Below are positions 22,058 to 33,365 of a DNA stretch of 64,000 nucleotides, one piece after another. Each line of letters starts with the position of its first letter. Within the stretch, counting starts at the first letter, position 1. The notes under the pieces were generated by a model, which was given only the letters and a program-made list of their open reading frames with translations, had not been told where the DNA came from and did not search any database. The stretch lies in contig NW_017803943.1 of the NCBI RefSeq assembly GCF_001625305.1, positions 514,529 to 578,528 on the forward strand. The letters are read 5' to 3'. The translations under genes were made by a program, and so were the position numbers. This stretch comes from Branchiostoma belcheri. Taxonomy: Eukaryota > Chordata > Leptocardii > Amphioxiformes > Branchiostomatidae.

Positions 22058-23649
22058 TCATGTTTCTCTTTGTAGTCTTTCAATGAAGGTCTCGCTGGGC
22101 TGGAATATTAAAGAAAAAAGCCTTGTCAATAAAAAAATAATTTCTGAGTCAATATCAACTAATAAGACTATTAAAGAAAGTTTATCAGCACAATACAATT
22201 TCAGTTTCCATTATTGTATTTCTTCAGCTGTCTTGCTATGAATTTTAGTCAGTATGACAATTTTAGATTGTAATCAAAATACTGTAACTGTTCATGCAAT
22301 GGTACAGAGCAGACTGGAAAAAGAAGTTAGACTTACCACTACTCTAGCACCAGGAAAATCCTCTTCCTCCTCCCTGTAACAGAAGATTCAAAGTGATCAT
22401 ATGTTGTTGTAGTACATGTAGGAGAAAGGCAAGTAGTACCATAGTTCTAGAAAGAAAATTATCATCATTTTTTTTAAACATGAGAAATTGCACCATTGAG
22501 CTATAGATGACCAACCTGAGTGGACTGTTATCATCAGCATCATCACCACCATCATCATCGTCATCACTGCTGATGTCATCATCAGCATCCCATGATTCCA
22601 CATTGAAGTGCCTCTGTTGGAGCGCAGATACCTGTCTCAGGAAGCCCTTCACCATGGAGTGGTCATAATCACGGACGATGACGTCAGGCAAACCTTGTCT
22701 CCATCTGGCCTTGCAATTACTGGGTCTGGACAAAAGAGAAACTTCCATAATTGATTCATACTAACACTCACAAGACAGTGTAACGCTTATAAACAAATGA
22801 AACTGAAAGCTTGAAACGCCATGCAGACCTCTTTGACTTTGCATGTTTCCTTTTCCTAGGTACTCCTGACAAGTTGGACTGCAAGTGCAACTCCGTCTCA
22901 CTTCTGGACCCGTCTTCACTCTCACTTCTCGCGGTTTCCTCCACCAGGCTTTCTTTTCTTCTTCTCTTCTTCTTGGGGGTAGTACTACTGGCACTGCTGC
23001 AGCTACTGCTAGGTTCTGGGTGACTTGGTTTGAAGTCTTTATCTGCTTTTTCTTGAGCTTCTTCTTCGCTTGAGTCGCTGGAAGAACCGCTGGGAATCTC
23101 GTAGATGGGCACAGGCGACGGAGATTTCTTTCTTGGTGATCTTTTAACTTCATGACTTGGTTTGAAGGAGTGACTTGGCTTGAAGTCCTTATCTGCTTTT
23201 TCTTGAGCTTCTTCTTCGCTTGAGTCGCTGGAAGAACCGCTGGGAATCGTGTAGACTGGTGCAGGCGAGGGGGATTTCTTTCTTGGTGATCTTCTTACTT
23301 CTGGGTGACTTGGATTGAAGGAGTGACTTGGTTTGAAGTCTTTATCCGCTTTTTCTTCAGCTTCTTCTTCGCTAGAGTCGCTGGAAGAAACGCTGGGAAT
23401 GTTGTAGATGGGCGAGGGCGAGGGAGATTTCTTTCTTGGTGATCTTCTAACTTCATGACTTGGTTTGAAGGAGCGACTTGGTTTGAAGTCTTTATCTGAT
23501 TTTTTGTGAGCTTCTTCTTCACTAGAGTCGCTGGAATTCGAACCGCTGGGAATTTTGTAGATGGGCGAGGGCGATTTCTTTCTTGGCGATCTTCTAACTT
23601 CCATACTTACCTGGTCTGGAATTTCTGCGTCTTGTCCACGATATAACAT
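22058..23649 (-). CDS. Unknown Ser/Pro/acid-rich protein with four about 49-residue repeats
   Basis: Four exons in phase: 23649-22829, 22725-22516, 22373-22337, 22099-22058 (1110 nt, 369 aa). Not recognised. The N-terminal two-thirds is four tandem units, each EVRRSPRKKSPSP, then Y-x-IPSG, then SSSDSSEEEA (strong casein-kinase-2-type sites), then DKDFKPSHSF. Then come a basic PKKKRRRK patch (likely nuclear signal) and RKRKHAKSKR, followed by a non-repetitive segment (GLPDVIVRDYDHSMVKGFL), a run of Asp codons and the tail SETFIERLQRET. The composition suggests a nuclear or nucleolar protein; no enzyme motif is visible. It is head-to-head with NOC4L, about 460 bp between start codons. In human the gene head-to-head with NOC4L is the helicase DDX51; this protein has no helicase motifs. 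An alternative 5' start (MADVEQGQ at 23712) ends at a stop after 16 codons unless spliced. Confidence 0.75.
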
Positions 23650-23661
23650 TTGGCATGAGAA

Positions 23662-23712
23662 CTATTCAACTAGTCTGTTTTGTTGCTGCTGTCCTTGTTC
23701 AACGTCTGCCAT
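23662..23712 (-). other. Upstream ORF or alternative first exon of the repeat-protein gene
   Basis: ATG in good context (ACAATGG) at 23712 reads MADVEQGQQQQNRLVE then TAG, 12 bases before the ATG used for the main frame (CAAATGT, weaker context). It is either a 16-codon upstream ORF or the true N-terminus joined by an intron I cannot place. CAG|GTAAGT at 23612-23606, in the main frame just after its start, looks like a donor and adds to the uncertainty. Confidence 0.4.
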
Positions 23713-24111
23713 TGTCAACAACTTGTTGTTGTTGTTGTTGATGTTGTCTCTGCTTAACGTCTATTTTTCCGCTAGACGTGGACTCCAAAGAAAGATTCTT
23801 TACCTCCATGTACAAGTTTCACCTTTGACCTATGAGAAGTTTGGAGCTTTCTTTGGCAAACAAAAATATGCCTGATAAAATTGTCCTTCATTTACCAGAA
23901 AAAACATAAGTTCTCACCTATTCTGTTAGTATCAAACAATTGATAAAATTTATTTAGTATTTTAATTTTACTAACATACAAAAACTGGAATGGTGATACA
24001 TATCTTTGATACAATGCCTTTGACTGCTTAGGCTTAATGTAAAGAGTACATTGAACAGCTAAAGTCTCCGAAGCCCCCGTACATGTGCGTGCAGGCTAAA
24101 AACAGACGAAA
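23713..24111. promoter_or_regulatory. Divergent promoter region shared by the repeat-protein gene and NOC4L
   Basis: About 400 bp separate two start codons pointing away from each other, so both transcripts must start here. Contains a short (TTG)n run near 23723-23741. No TATA box at a convincing distance from either start. Head-to-head arrangement with a ribosome-biogenesis gene is common in animals. Confidence 0.5.
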
Positions 24112-27100
24112 ATGTCTGCAGACGACGCGAAGTCGGACCCCAGAACCGTGGCGGCGGACATCAAACGGAAGGCTAAGGAGGTTCTACAGAGCAGAGAACA
24201 CGCCAACAACATTACGGACATCCTGGAGACGGCACAGGTAAGTTTGATCGGGCGGATTTGGTGCTAAGGTGCCGGAGTTATGATGCCCCCCTCCCCACAA
24301 AGCTACTACTTGAGGATTACACTATGTATCTTTGCCTCTGTTAGCCTGGTACCATCCTATGGGTATTGTTCCCTTGTATTCTTGGCTACAATCTGTACTG
24401 TGTCCACACATTTTTCCTCACCCCATGTAGGTGTAAAATGGGTCCCTGACTTCGGTTGGGGAAGTAAAACTAAAAGGCAGTGGAAGAAGGATGGACACTG
24501 GCTTCCCATACCGTGTCCTAGAGTAGACACAGCAGTAAGATCAACAACCTACTGTCCCTTTGGCCTCAAAATCTTAATCTATAATGGTCAAGAAATGTTT
24601 CTCATTCTTTACAAGACCATAATCCGTCCTCACTTAGAGTACGGAGCCCCCATTTGGTCCCCACATACTTGGAAACTCGCTACAGAACTAGAGAAAGTAC
24701 AGAAGCGAGCGACAAAAAGAGTACCAGGCCTGCAGGATCTTTCATACACAGATAGGCTCAAGAAACTAAAACTACCTACCCTGGTTTACAGGAGATTGAG
24801 GGGTGACATGATCAACGTCTATAAATATACACACGGGATGTACAATACAGCATGTCTACTACCAATAACAACAGAGAAGAGAACTAGAGGTCATCACCTG
24901 AAAATAAAGAGGACGCAGGCAAAAACAAATATGCGCCTACACTTCTTTACAAATAGAACGAGTACATGGAAACACACCCAGTCGTCTACAATTATAGAGC
25001 TTAACTAGACCACCCACTACGTCCAGAGATGTCAGTAAACTGAAGAGCGGCCCAAATTGGAGCAGGACTCCTACCCGGCATGAATCAACTCTACTCTACT
25101 CTACTCTATAACATAGCCTTTGAAGAGAGCAGATCTGCTTACAAAGTGTCCCTCACAGATTTTGAGGTGCAGAATGGTCAAGAGGCATCACTAGATGTTT
25201 TAATGAAAAATTTCTGATTTTTTTGTGCATCATGTTTCCCCAGTCATCTGAAGATGTGGTTGTGGCTGCCAGCCTCTCGGCACTACAGAAAATCTTCTGC
25301 ACACTTCTGGGGAGGAAGGAGGTGTACAGGGGCAAGCTGAAGAGCTCCGATGGTACGGAACAGTTTGTTTGTTTGTTTGTTTCCATCGTATTGTTTATAC
25401 AATCAACCACCTTCCAAGTGTATCACACTAGTTTTGTGCAATAACACTAGACTGATCATTATAAGGTTAACATGCATTTACCCAGGGTGCCAGAATGTTG
25501 CCAAGGTATACAAGCTAGTTTCTCATCAACAGAAGCTTGTGTATTATGCCGAAGGGCAGTTATACCGGCTATACTGATACAGATATCGGCTATACTGATA
25601 CAGATACCGGCTATACAGATACAGATACTGGCTATACAGATACAGATACCGGCTATACAGATACAGATACTGGCTATACAGATACAGATACTGGCTATAC
25701 AGATACAGATACTGGCTATACAGATACAGATACTGGCTATACAGATACAGATACTGGCTATACAGATACAGATACTGGCTATACAGATACAGAACAGGGT
25801 TTAACCTAGAGACTGACCTGTGTACGGGCCCTGACAACATTTTGGCATCCAGGCAAATATTACATGTCTGTAAATTACTCTTATGTAAGTTATCAAATTT
25901 GTACAAAATCAGGTATTAGTAAATAACTTTAGGAATGATTTTTCTCTAACTTTGTTCCCTCAGAAGAGCTAGCAGACCCAAAGCAGCAGTACAGCCGGTG
26001 GTTGGGACAGTGTTACATGGATGCACTGGACATTCTACTGGTACATCTGTCTACTCACAACAACTCAGACATAAAGGTAAGTATGGTACATTAGCACAAT
26101 AGTATACTGTAGTTATGGTGTCGAATAGCTGACTTGTTAGGCACTGGTCAAAGGTTTGATTCCTTGAATTCCTGGCTAGACGTTGTGTCCTCAGAATTAG
26201 GCACTTCACACGACTTTCCTCACTTCACCCACTAAAATTGTTACTACTACTACTACTAGTACCTGACTTTGGTTGGGGAGGTAGAAGGTGGTGGAAAGAG
26301 AGGGATTGAGGTCTTTTGAAGTTTATTCCATTGTGTAAAAGTTAACCCTTGTTGTTTTCCCCTCCCCAGGAGCTTGCCCTGTTGGCTCTGTTGAAGTTGA
26401 TATCAGCCGAGGGGAAACACCCGACATCCAAGTCTGGGGGAGACCAGTCCAACTTCCCTCTAAGGCTGTTCCAGGTTCATTGAGTTTGATTATATTTTAC
26501 ATCATTAGAGGTGCTCAATTATAATTCTTATGAATGCAATCCACCCTTCCATGAGGTTAACAGCACAGAGCCCTAGGCCCTAAACTCTAATTTGTGATTG
26601 CAAGACCCCTGAAGGTACTGTATGCCTACTCTCCAAGCAGAGGTTGAGTTGGTGTAAAAAAAATTCAGTGCAAAAAAGAAACCCTGATAAAAAAGCCTAA
26701 AAACAAAGCAAAAAATAAGCCAAAACCCAAACCTCTGCTTGGAGAGTACTGTATGCCTTGTAAACCAAAGATTATGGTGGTCTTCCTATTTATAACTTAT
26801 TCAAACCATCGTAGCATTTGTGTTTTGGATAATTTACAGTAGCCAAGTTTGTTATTATATAATAGATAAAACTTGCTTGTTCTTTTCTTTCTTCCAGCTT
26901 ATCATAGACAAGCTCATGTCCTGTGAGACAGATCAGAGCGCTGTGATTGGTCGGTTCCAGGACTACTTTCAGTACGATGACATCAGACTGTTCACCTTTG
27001 TATCCCTCCACAAGAACCTCAGGACGGTCACCAAGGAGTTTACACGGGTTAGTGAACTAAAAAATGTCTTGAAAAATGCCCTTGATGGAATAACTAGACT

Positions 27101-30100
27101 AACTAGACTAACTAGAATAACTAGGTATTTTTATGTTTACTGAAGCAAAACATAGACTAGTGGTTTTGCTCTGTTTCTTCTTCTTCTGTTCCAAACAAGT
27201 AAGGTCAATGACCAGGACCAGACATCTGTCACCATGGTAACTGGTGTTGGGTTACATCATGTTGCAATTTTATAGCAGGAGGGATTTAGACTCCTGTTAC
27301 CATAATATATGAATGTGTTTGAGTAAGAATTAACAGAGCAGACTATATGCGAAGGTAAACATTATGCATTTGCTTTGCAAATGTTACCTTAAGTTTCTAG
27401 TTAGAAGATGTGCTTTGTGTTACAACATCTTTCCAAGTCTCAGCTAAGGTATTGTTTTCTTGTTTGTTTATTTTTCTTTCCCTCCCAGCAACCCCCTGAC
27501 ACCTACCTCCACAATGTGCACACCTTGCTGAGTCAGGTACAGATGCCTGTAGAGGGGGACCAACTCAACAACCTGTACGTCTCACCTACAGGTAGGGCAA
27601 TGTCTGTCTATCAATCAATATACCAATCAATCATTTTTCTGAATGCTGATAGGTGAATGATTATGTATTTCTGCTACATGTATGTTGATTGAAAGGAATA
27701 AAGACTGATCAACACAATACAATGGTCCGTATCAGACAACTTATAACATAACATGTATACAAAACTACGAAATAGTTTAAAAGGTATGGGTTTGTATAAT
27801 GCCTAGAAACTTTGTGTCAAATTTGAACCCAGATCTTGTGTTACATTTTCATTGCTTGTTTCTTGGATCAAGGTTTATTGAGTTATGGAATCCAGTCAGT
27901 CAGTTGATAGGTTGTCCTTGTATTTTTTCTTCCTTTAGACCCAGATGCAGAGTGCAGAGCTAAACAGATGAAGGTAAGGAAAGAAATTTGTGTGAAATAG
28001 TTTTGCTGTATTGAATCTATACATGAACACCCAAAGTTTGATGTTTTCTTTCTCTTATCATATCCAATCAGAAAATTCTAAATGTCTTTTTTTTTAGCAC
28101 TTATCATCTTGCTTATTTTGCTTTTCTGTAGGAGCAAAGAAGAGCATTCACAAATGCCTGGCTGAGCTTCCTGAAAAATAAGGTATGATTATAGATCTAT
28201 ATAGATATACCAGCAAATAGCTCATGAACAACAATCAATAGTATCCGGTATCTATTATCTATTAGCTGCTGTTGACCTTGCTCTCAAGGTCACATGTGAC
28301 ATATTGCAATACCTCCCACAGCTGCCCACCAGCCTGTACAGACAGCTACTGCTAATTTTGACCTTGCTGTCAAGGTCACATATCTGATGTTGCTGTTCCT
28401 CCCACCACAGCTGCCCACCAGCCTGTACAGACAGGTGCTGTTGACGTTAGACCAGGCTGTCATCCCCCACATGTCCAGCCCCAAGCTGCTCATCGACTTC
28501 TTGACTCAGTCATACAACGTTGGTGAGTGCCAATTTCACAAATACCACTCAGGTCATACCATAACTTTAAAAATGGGACATACTGCTGTCTCTGCTTAGC
28601 ACTCAGCATCTATGAGAAAGAGTATGGAAAGGTCAAACACACAACACTACCAGCCGGCTAGCCTCCTGATGTGGTACTTGCACAACTGTGTGGCCCAAGA
28701 GCTACAGAAATGGAGATGGGCACCACCCCAATGCTCTGCAAGGAGTGGAAACTTTCAAGGGACTTTCTTCACAGTCCAAAACTTTGCCCATCCTTACCAA
28801 TCTTACTGAAAATTGTGGTGCATAGTGAGTGAGTGAGTGGTGGGTCCAGTCTTGATGTGTGTGTCTGTTCTAAAGCATAAAAACCACTACTAACATCATA
28901 TCTTTAAGTCTGTAATGCCAACCAGCAGTATGTAATTGCAATGAAGTATCTTCAGTACAGTTTAAAGAATTTTTTGTTATTTTCTTCGTTGCAGGAGGAG
29001 CTATCAGTCTCCTGGCGTTGAACGGACTGTTTACACTCATCTACAAACACAACTTGTAAGTGGGAATAAAATGGGCTGTCTTTTTCTTTAACCACAAATT
29101 TAAACTCATCAAGTATAGGCCTGGCTGATTGATTGAGTTGGCTGTCGGAAAAGTGCATGAAGTGCACAGAAAGCATGTCAGCAGAACTTACTGCACCTTG
29201 GCCAAACCCAGATTTTTCAATTTCATGGTGTTCTTTGGATGTTTGGTCAACGTTACATCGATCAGAATTTTGCCTGTTGCAGACAATATCTTTTCTGACA
29301 CAAAATTTGAAAACTATAGATGGGATGTCATCCTTATATACATGTATGAATACAACCTTAGAAATGTATTCTGACATTCTGCCTACTAAGTACATAGCAA
29401 TTGAAAGAAAACCATTTTCTCCATGTGCCCCTGATGTCCTGTTTTGTGTGTTTGTGACAGAGATTACCCAGACTTCTTTAGGAAGCTGTACGCGCTGTTC
29501 GAGCCGTCGGTGTTCCATGTGAAGTACACGGCGAGATTCTTCCACCTGTCTGACGTCTTCCTCACTTCCACGTAAGAACTCTTGTGTTTTCTGTATGTTG
29601 TTTACAGTTTATGAAGACTTAAAACACTATAACTAATTGCACACAGAGTTAAGATACTTGCATGGAAGTGCTAAGCACATTTTCTCACTTGTGTATGTTT
29701 ATATATATAGCATTAATGGTCTCTTCATATCATGCCATACTGTCACAGATGGACTTTCAGTTAAATGCCCGAGTCGGTTGCATTCATGTCCTTTTTCCTT
29801 GTTTGCTTTGCAATTTAAGGATGTCTAATAATAGATATAGTAGAGGGAATTCATTCCTCAAGCTAACCAACATCTTGCACACTGGAGTTGTCCCTCAGTA
29901 AGACATCTGGAGCCCCATAGTTCCCGTTTGTAACTTTTATTCAACCTGTCACACAATTAAAGGATGTTTGTTTTTCTTTCCAGACACATCCCTGCGTACT
30001 TGGCAGCTGCCTTCATCAAGCGGTTATCCAGACTTGCCCTGTCTGCACCAGTCCAATGTAAGTCTGTTTGGATTGGAACCTCTTGACACATGACATTGTG

Positions 30101-33100
30101 AAATAAACTGGACTATTATAGCTAATATGCCCAGGTTTTGTTCCTGTTTATGTGGCAAAAATGCAACTTTATATTGCAGGGACTGCAAAATACTGAAACA
30201 CATCCTTACAAAATCATACAACATGCCATGATACATGTTGTTTTTTTTAATTTTTACTCAGCTCTCCAAATGGTCCTGGTTTTCATCTCTAACCTGCTGA
30301 GGAGACATCCCAACTGTCAGGTTCTGGTTCACAGAGGTAGTGCAGAAGGTGGGTTTTTACTAGATATTTCTTTCAGGTGTTTTAACTTCATTTAGAATTT
30401 ATTTTTTTGCTGAAATGTCTGACTTACCCGCTTGTTGGAAGTACATTGATGTACAGTGCCAGAATCGTGACAGACTAAGCTTCCTTGTTGTAGTTACCAC
30501 GAGGAGTGAATATGGCTGTTATCTAGCCCTGCCAAGCCAATTTGGCCCCATTCCTAGTTTCTAAATATATATATATATTGGCTCTCGTTCTTCCCTCGTA
30601 CCATCCAAGAGTGGAACGAACTTGAGCCTGGTGTGGCGGAGGCGGGGTCCCTCGCCCAGTTCAAAACTGAACTGGCGAGGACCCTGCTGCGTTGAGTCGC
30701 CCCTACACATCTTGTATATATATATGTCCTACTAACACACTAAATGCACTGTCTTGTCTCTTACACCAACAGACTCAGTTATTTACGTTCCGTAGTGTCC
30801 CCTCCTTCAGTTACCCTTGTTTTTATTTGTACCGGTCACTTGTTTTGTAATTAACAGTTTTGTATTAATGTGCAGCTGCTAGTAATCCAATGTAAATTGG
30901 GCTTAGCAGTACTTAAGAAGATATCCAGATGGTTGTTGAAAATCTTGAACCCTTTTTGTATTTCGTGTTGGAATAAAGTTCAGCATCATATACTATAACA
31001 AGGAACAGTGCAAATGTTGACAACTACATGGTATCCCTCCTAAACAGCACAAATATGTAATAGCACCACAAGTACCACTGACCACTACTTTATTGTGACA
31101 CAGGAATTGATTTACGACGATGATTTATTTGTTTATTTATTACGACTAATCTTGTACATACATGTTAAAACTTAAGTGATATAAAGGTTTGTACGACGTA
31201 AGATTGTCATAGTTTGTACAATTGTAAGATTGTAAATACCTAATTTTTGAACCAAAGTGATATATTAATATGTAGATTCCGATATGATTGCAATTTGTAT
31301 TTCCCTACTATTATATTAATAAAATATATTGTAAACAACTTGATCAGAATTCAGCCCTGTATGTCAAGGCTGCGAGATATGTTGTTGATATGTTGATACA
31401 AACAAATAAACCAATTATTATTATTACATCATAATCTACTTTTCTTGTTCAGTATATCACTTTTGTCATAATACTCATGATGATACTAGTGACATACATG
31501 CATTCATATTCACCCTGTAGGACTAGGCTCTGACCCCTACGATGCGAGTGAGCCAGACCCAGCCAAGTGCAAGGCCATGGACAGTTCCCTCTGGGAGGTC
31601 AAGGTCAGAGGAGTTCAAGTAACATGTGTTATATGCTATAGACTGTATATAAGGAACTTATATAGTTCTTCTCCTAGGATAGACATTGCTAGTGACAGAC
31701 AGTGCTACGGTACCTCTTTCCTCACTGATGGACTATGCACAAAGGAAACATTTAGAATAGATTCCTAAAATAACCCTTATACTGACATATCGTAAACTAG
31801 ACTTTAAATTGTGGAACTCCTAGAAATTTATTCTAGGCAAAATCAACTTAGATATGACCTATGTGACAGCTTAGTTAGATGATGACTAATTTTTCCTATC
31901 TAATTGAAGCACTAAGCTATCTGTATCTGTATCTGTATCTGTATAGCCGGTATAACCGCCTTTCGGCGTAACACACCAGCTATCATATCACAAACAAGAC
32001 TGTATGTTTATGAATCTTACCCAGACACTACTTAACAGTGCTGAGACAATGACTAACTCTTCCTGTCCAAGAGTTGACTTTGCAATATTGCTACATATTG
32101 TATTGACTGTAGCAAATCTATTCGATACACATTGCTAGGCACCTTTTTTGTGCAAGCAGACCTCCACAGTTTGTAAGGAAATTCTTGATTGAGTTCCACA
32201 AAATTCAAGTGCTTCGTGTTTTGTCAGGGAAAGATGATAGAAAAAGAAATCTTAGAATTGATTCCTAACCCTAATGCTTTTCACAAAGAAGACAGTTTGT
32301 TTGTTGAAAAATGACCTAGTTGACAGAGCTGAGATAATGACTTCCTACCCACGCCCCCCCTCCCCAGTCTTTGCAGGCCCATTTCCACCCGGCTGTGTCC
32401 CAGGCAGCAGGAGTGTTGGGGAAGCCGCTGTCCCCTCTGGAGGAGGACCTGTCTCAGTACCTGGAGTTGTACACTAGTGAGGTGGGGAACAGGTTTCTCT
32501 CTTTTGTTTGGGGACACCCCTGTGTTTCACCACTCCTACAGTATGTTCTGACAACCCTATGTTCCGAAACTGCTATTTTCCGACACCTCCGTGTTCCAAC
32601 ACCTTCTGTGTCATAACACCCTTACTAGTATATTCCAACACCCTTAACCAAACCACCCACCTCTCATTTTCCGACACCCTATATCTTCTGGTATCCTTAT
32701 GTTAAAAAATGCTCTAACCCCCTATTTTCCGACCCCCCCCCCCCCCATGTTTTGACCCTCTACATTCTGGCCCCCTATGTTTTGATACCTCTATGTTCCA
32801 ACACCTCTACATTCTGACTCCCCTATTTTCAGACACTCCAACATGTATGTTCCAACACCCCTATGTTCTAACTCCCCCATGTCCCAACACCCTTATATTT
32901 CTCAGTTTCTTTCTCTAGGAAGCCATGCTCACAATAACCTCCCCTTTCTTCCTTTTTCCAGATGTTTGAGAAGGATCTGACCAAGCCTGACCAGGTTCCG
33001 CTTGAGTTCCACGTTCCAAAAGGGCTGTTTGGATCTAAAGACCAGTTCCTCGACATCTGGGAGACAGAACCACCAGTGAAGAAGCAAAAAACTGTCACTT

Positions 33101-33102
33101 GA
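24112..33102 (+). CDS. NOC4L: Nucleolar complex protein 4 homolog
   Basis: Noc4-type protein of the small-subunit processome, needed in the nucleolus for 18S rRNA maturation and 40S export (known for the family, with Nop14 as partner). Sixteen exons, all in phase: 24112-24237, 25244-25352, 25964-26076, 26370-26474, 26898-27047, 27489-27591, 27939-27973, 28132-28182, 28411-28522, 28995-29055, 29461-29571, 29984-30057, 30262-30348, 31521-31603, 32368-32481, 32962-33102 (1575 nt, 524 aa; the human protein is about 516). The C-terminal half carries the CBF/MAK21-type region with near-identity to vertebrate NOC4L: IDFLTQSYNVGG, LALNGLF, YPDFFRKLYALFEPSVFHVK, ARFFHLSDVFL, RRHPNCQVLVHR, DPYDASEPDP. 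No signal peptide or membrane segment. Introns hold several transposon pieces. Complete and apparently intact. Confidence 0.97.
24375..24575 (+). mobile_element. tRNA-like SINE, copy B
   Basis: Family body TCCCTGACTTCGGTTGGGGA and AAAGGCAGTGGAAGAAGG, then CCCTTTGGCCTCAAAAT, as in copy A at 7085-7287. It abuts the LINE fragment that follows. Confidence 0.45.
24576..25112 (+). mobile_element. Degenerate CR1/L2-like LINE, 3' end of reverse transcriptase ORF
   Basis: Frame 24578-25008 encodes the thumb/C-terminal part of a non-LTR reverse transcriptase (TIIRPHLEYGAPIWSPHT, LEKVQKRATKRV, LSYTDRLKKLKLPTLVYRR). The palm domain is missing, and the frame breaks before the usual end, so it is a 5'-truncated dead copy. 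It ends in a (CTCTA)n microsatellite at 25089-25110, a typical 3' tail. Intron 1 of NOC4L, same strand as the gene. Confidence 0.85.
25540..25800 (+). repeat. 21-bp minisatellite grown from a GGTTATACCGGC element
   Basis: Begins with part of the dispersed element also seen at 11731 (TATTATGCCGAAGGGCAG), then about eleven 21-bp units of the form TGGCTATACAGATACAGATA (plus one base) from 25565 to 25794. At 11731 the same element expanded with a 50-bp period instead. Intron 2 of NOC4L. The long frames here are artefacts of a period divisible by three. Confidence 0.85.
26115..26335 (+). mobile_element. tRNA-like SINE, copy C
   Basis: Box-B-like GGTTTGATTCC at about 26153-26163, then the family body with ACCTGACTTTGGTTGGGGAG at about 26260-26280. 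The (ACT)n run near 26240 is inserted between them. Intron 3 of NOC4L. Confidence 0.5.
26627..26748. mobile_element. 122-bp MITE with 9-bp target duplication
   Basis: Perfect terminal inverted repeats TACTCTCCAAGCAGAGGTT at both ends and an exact 9-bp direct repeat CTGTATGCC immediately outside (26618-26626 and 26749-26757). Nine-base duplications are typical of Mutator-like elements. Related ends are found near 44100-44153, 46850-46950, 52240-52310 and 61259-61447. Intron 4 of NOC4L. Confidence 0.85.
28262..28440 (+). repeat. Tandem duplication of the 3' splice site and first bases of NOC4L exon 9
   Basis: CACAG|CTGCCCACCAGCC at 28317 duplicates the true acceptor at 28411 together with upstream TGACCTTGCTSTCAAGGTCA and 24 bases of exon (through TACAGACAG). 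The period is about 90 bp. The upstream copy could compete as an acceptor, but it lacks the rest of the exon. Confidence 0.75.
29168..29392. mobile_element. MITE of the CGGCAGAACGTACTGC family, copy 3
   Basis: Diverged copy: GCAGAACTTACTGCACC on the left and TTCTGACATTCTGCC on the right, with body TATCTTTTCTGACACAAAAT matching the 11070 and 14722 copies. Intron 10 of NOC4L. Confidence 0.55.
29828..29960. repeat. Dispersed repeat shared with a SRCAP intron
   Basis: Matches 5889-6012 (CATTCCTCAAGCTAACC, GTCCCTCAGTAAGACATCT). Same orientation relative to the window. Confidence 0.6.
30578..31430 (+). mobile_element. 3' end of a LINE with C-terminal RT tail and long 3' UTR
   Basis: A short frame ending with a stop at about 30694 reads FFPRTIQEWNELEPG ... 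FKTELARTLLR, the standard C-terminus of CR1/Jockey-like ORF2. About 730 bp of 3' UTR follow to AAATAAACCAATTATTATTA. The 5' end is truncated just after an (AT)n run. Intron 13 of NOC4L. Confidence 0.75.
31917..31983 (-). repeat. GGTTATACCGGC element, short copy
   Basis: Minus-strand copy of the element at 11731: GCTGGTGTGTTACGCCGAAA, GGCGGTTATACCGGC, then an (ACAGAT)n tail of about four units. Intron 14 of NOC4L. Confidence 0.75.
32500..32905 (+). repeat. Degenerate pyrimidine-rich minisatellite
   Basis: Around twenty diverged units of roughly 18-22 bp built on CTATGTTCYGACACCCC fill the last intron of NOC4L almost up to the final acceptor at 32962. A run of C interrupts it near 32738-32747. 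Confidence 0.75.
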
Positions 33103-33365
33103 TATCAGAGCAATAGTGGAAATTAAAGTATGGTTAAAGTTTCAAGTTTCAATTGTCTTTCTGTAACATACTAGTAGAATACCATAAATAGATTTTGATA
33201 CACAATAGCAAAAAACTGTTACTTGATAAGCAAACTAGTGGAAATTAAAGTATGGTGTCTCATAAAATAATATAAAAGTTTCAATTTTCTTTTTGTAACA
33301 TAGAATAACATAAATAGAAACAACAGCAAAAAAACTGTCACTTGATAAGAAAACATAAATAGAAA
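33084..33365 (+). repeat. Tandem copies of the NOC4L stop-codon region and 3' UTR
   Basis: GCAAAAAACTGTYACTTGATA, the last codons and stop of NOC4L, recurs at about 33208 and 33327, each time followed by a degraded copy of the same 3' UTR (GTGGAAATTAAAGTATGG at 33117 and 33238, CATAAATAG). The period is about 120 bp. ATTAAA at 33122-33127 is a possible poly(A) signal and lies in the first copy. Confidence 0.75.

Noticed and set aside
22058..23649. Idea that this gene is DDX51, as expected from human gene order
   Set aside because: No DEAD-box helicase motif in any exon, and the gene ends within 1.6 kb.
25537..25906. Repeat-protein frames on both strands (GYTDTDT, LYSQYLY)
   Set aside because: Produced by a 21-bp minisatellite, whose period is divisible by three; no start context, splice sites or non-repeat part.
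28952..29545. 197-codon minus-strand frame
   Set aside because: Overlaps two well-supported NOC4L exons on the opposite strand and a MITE; no domain.
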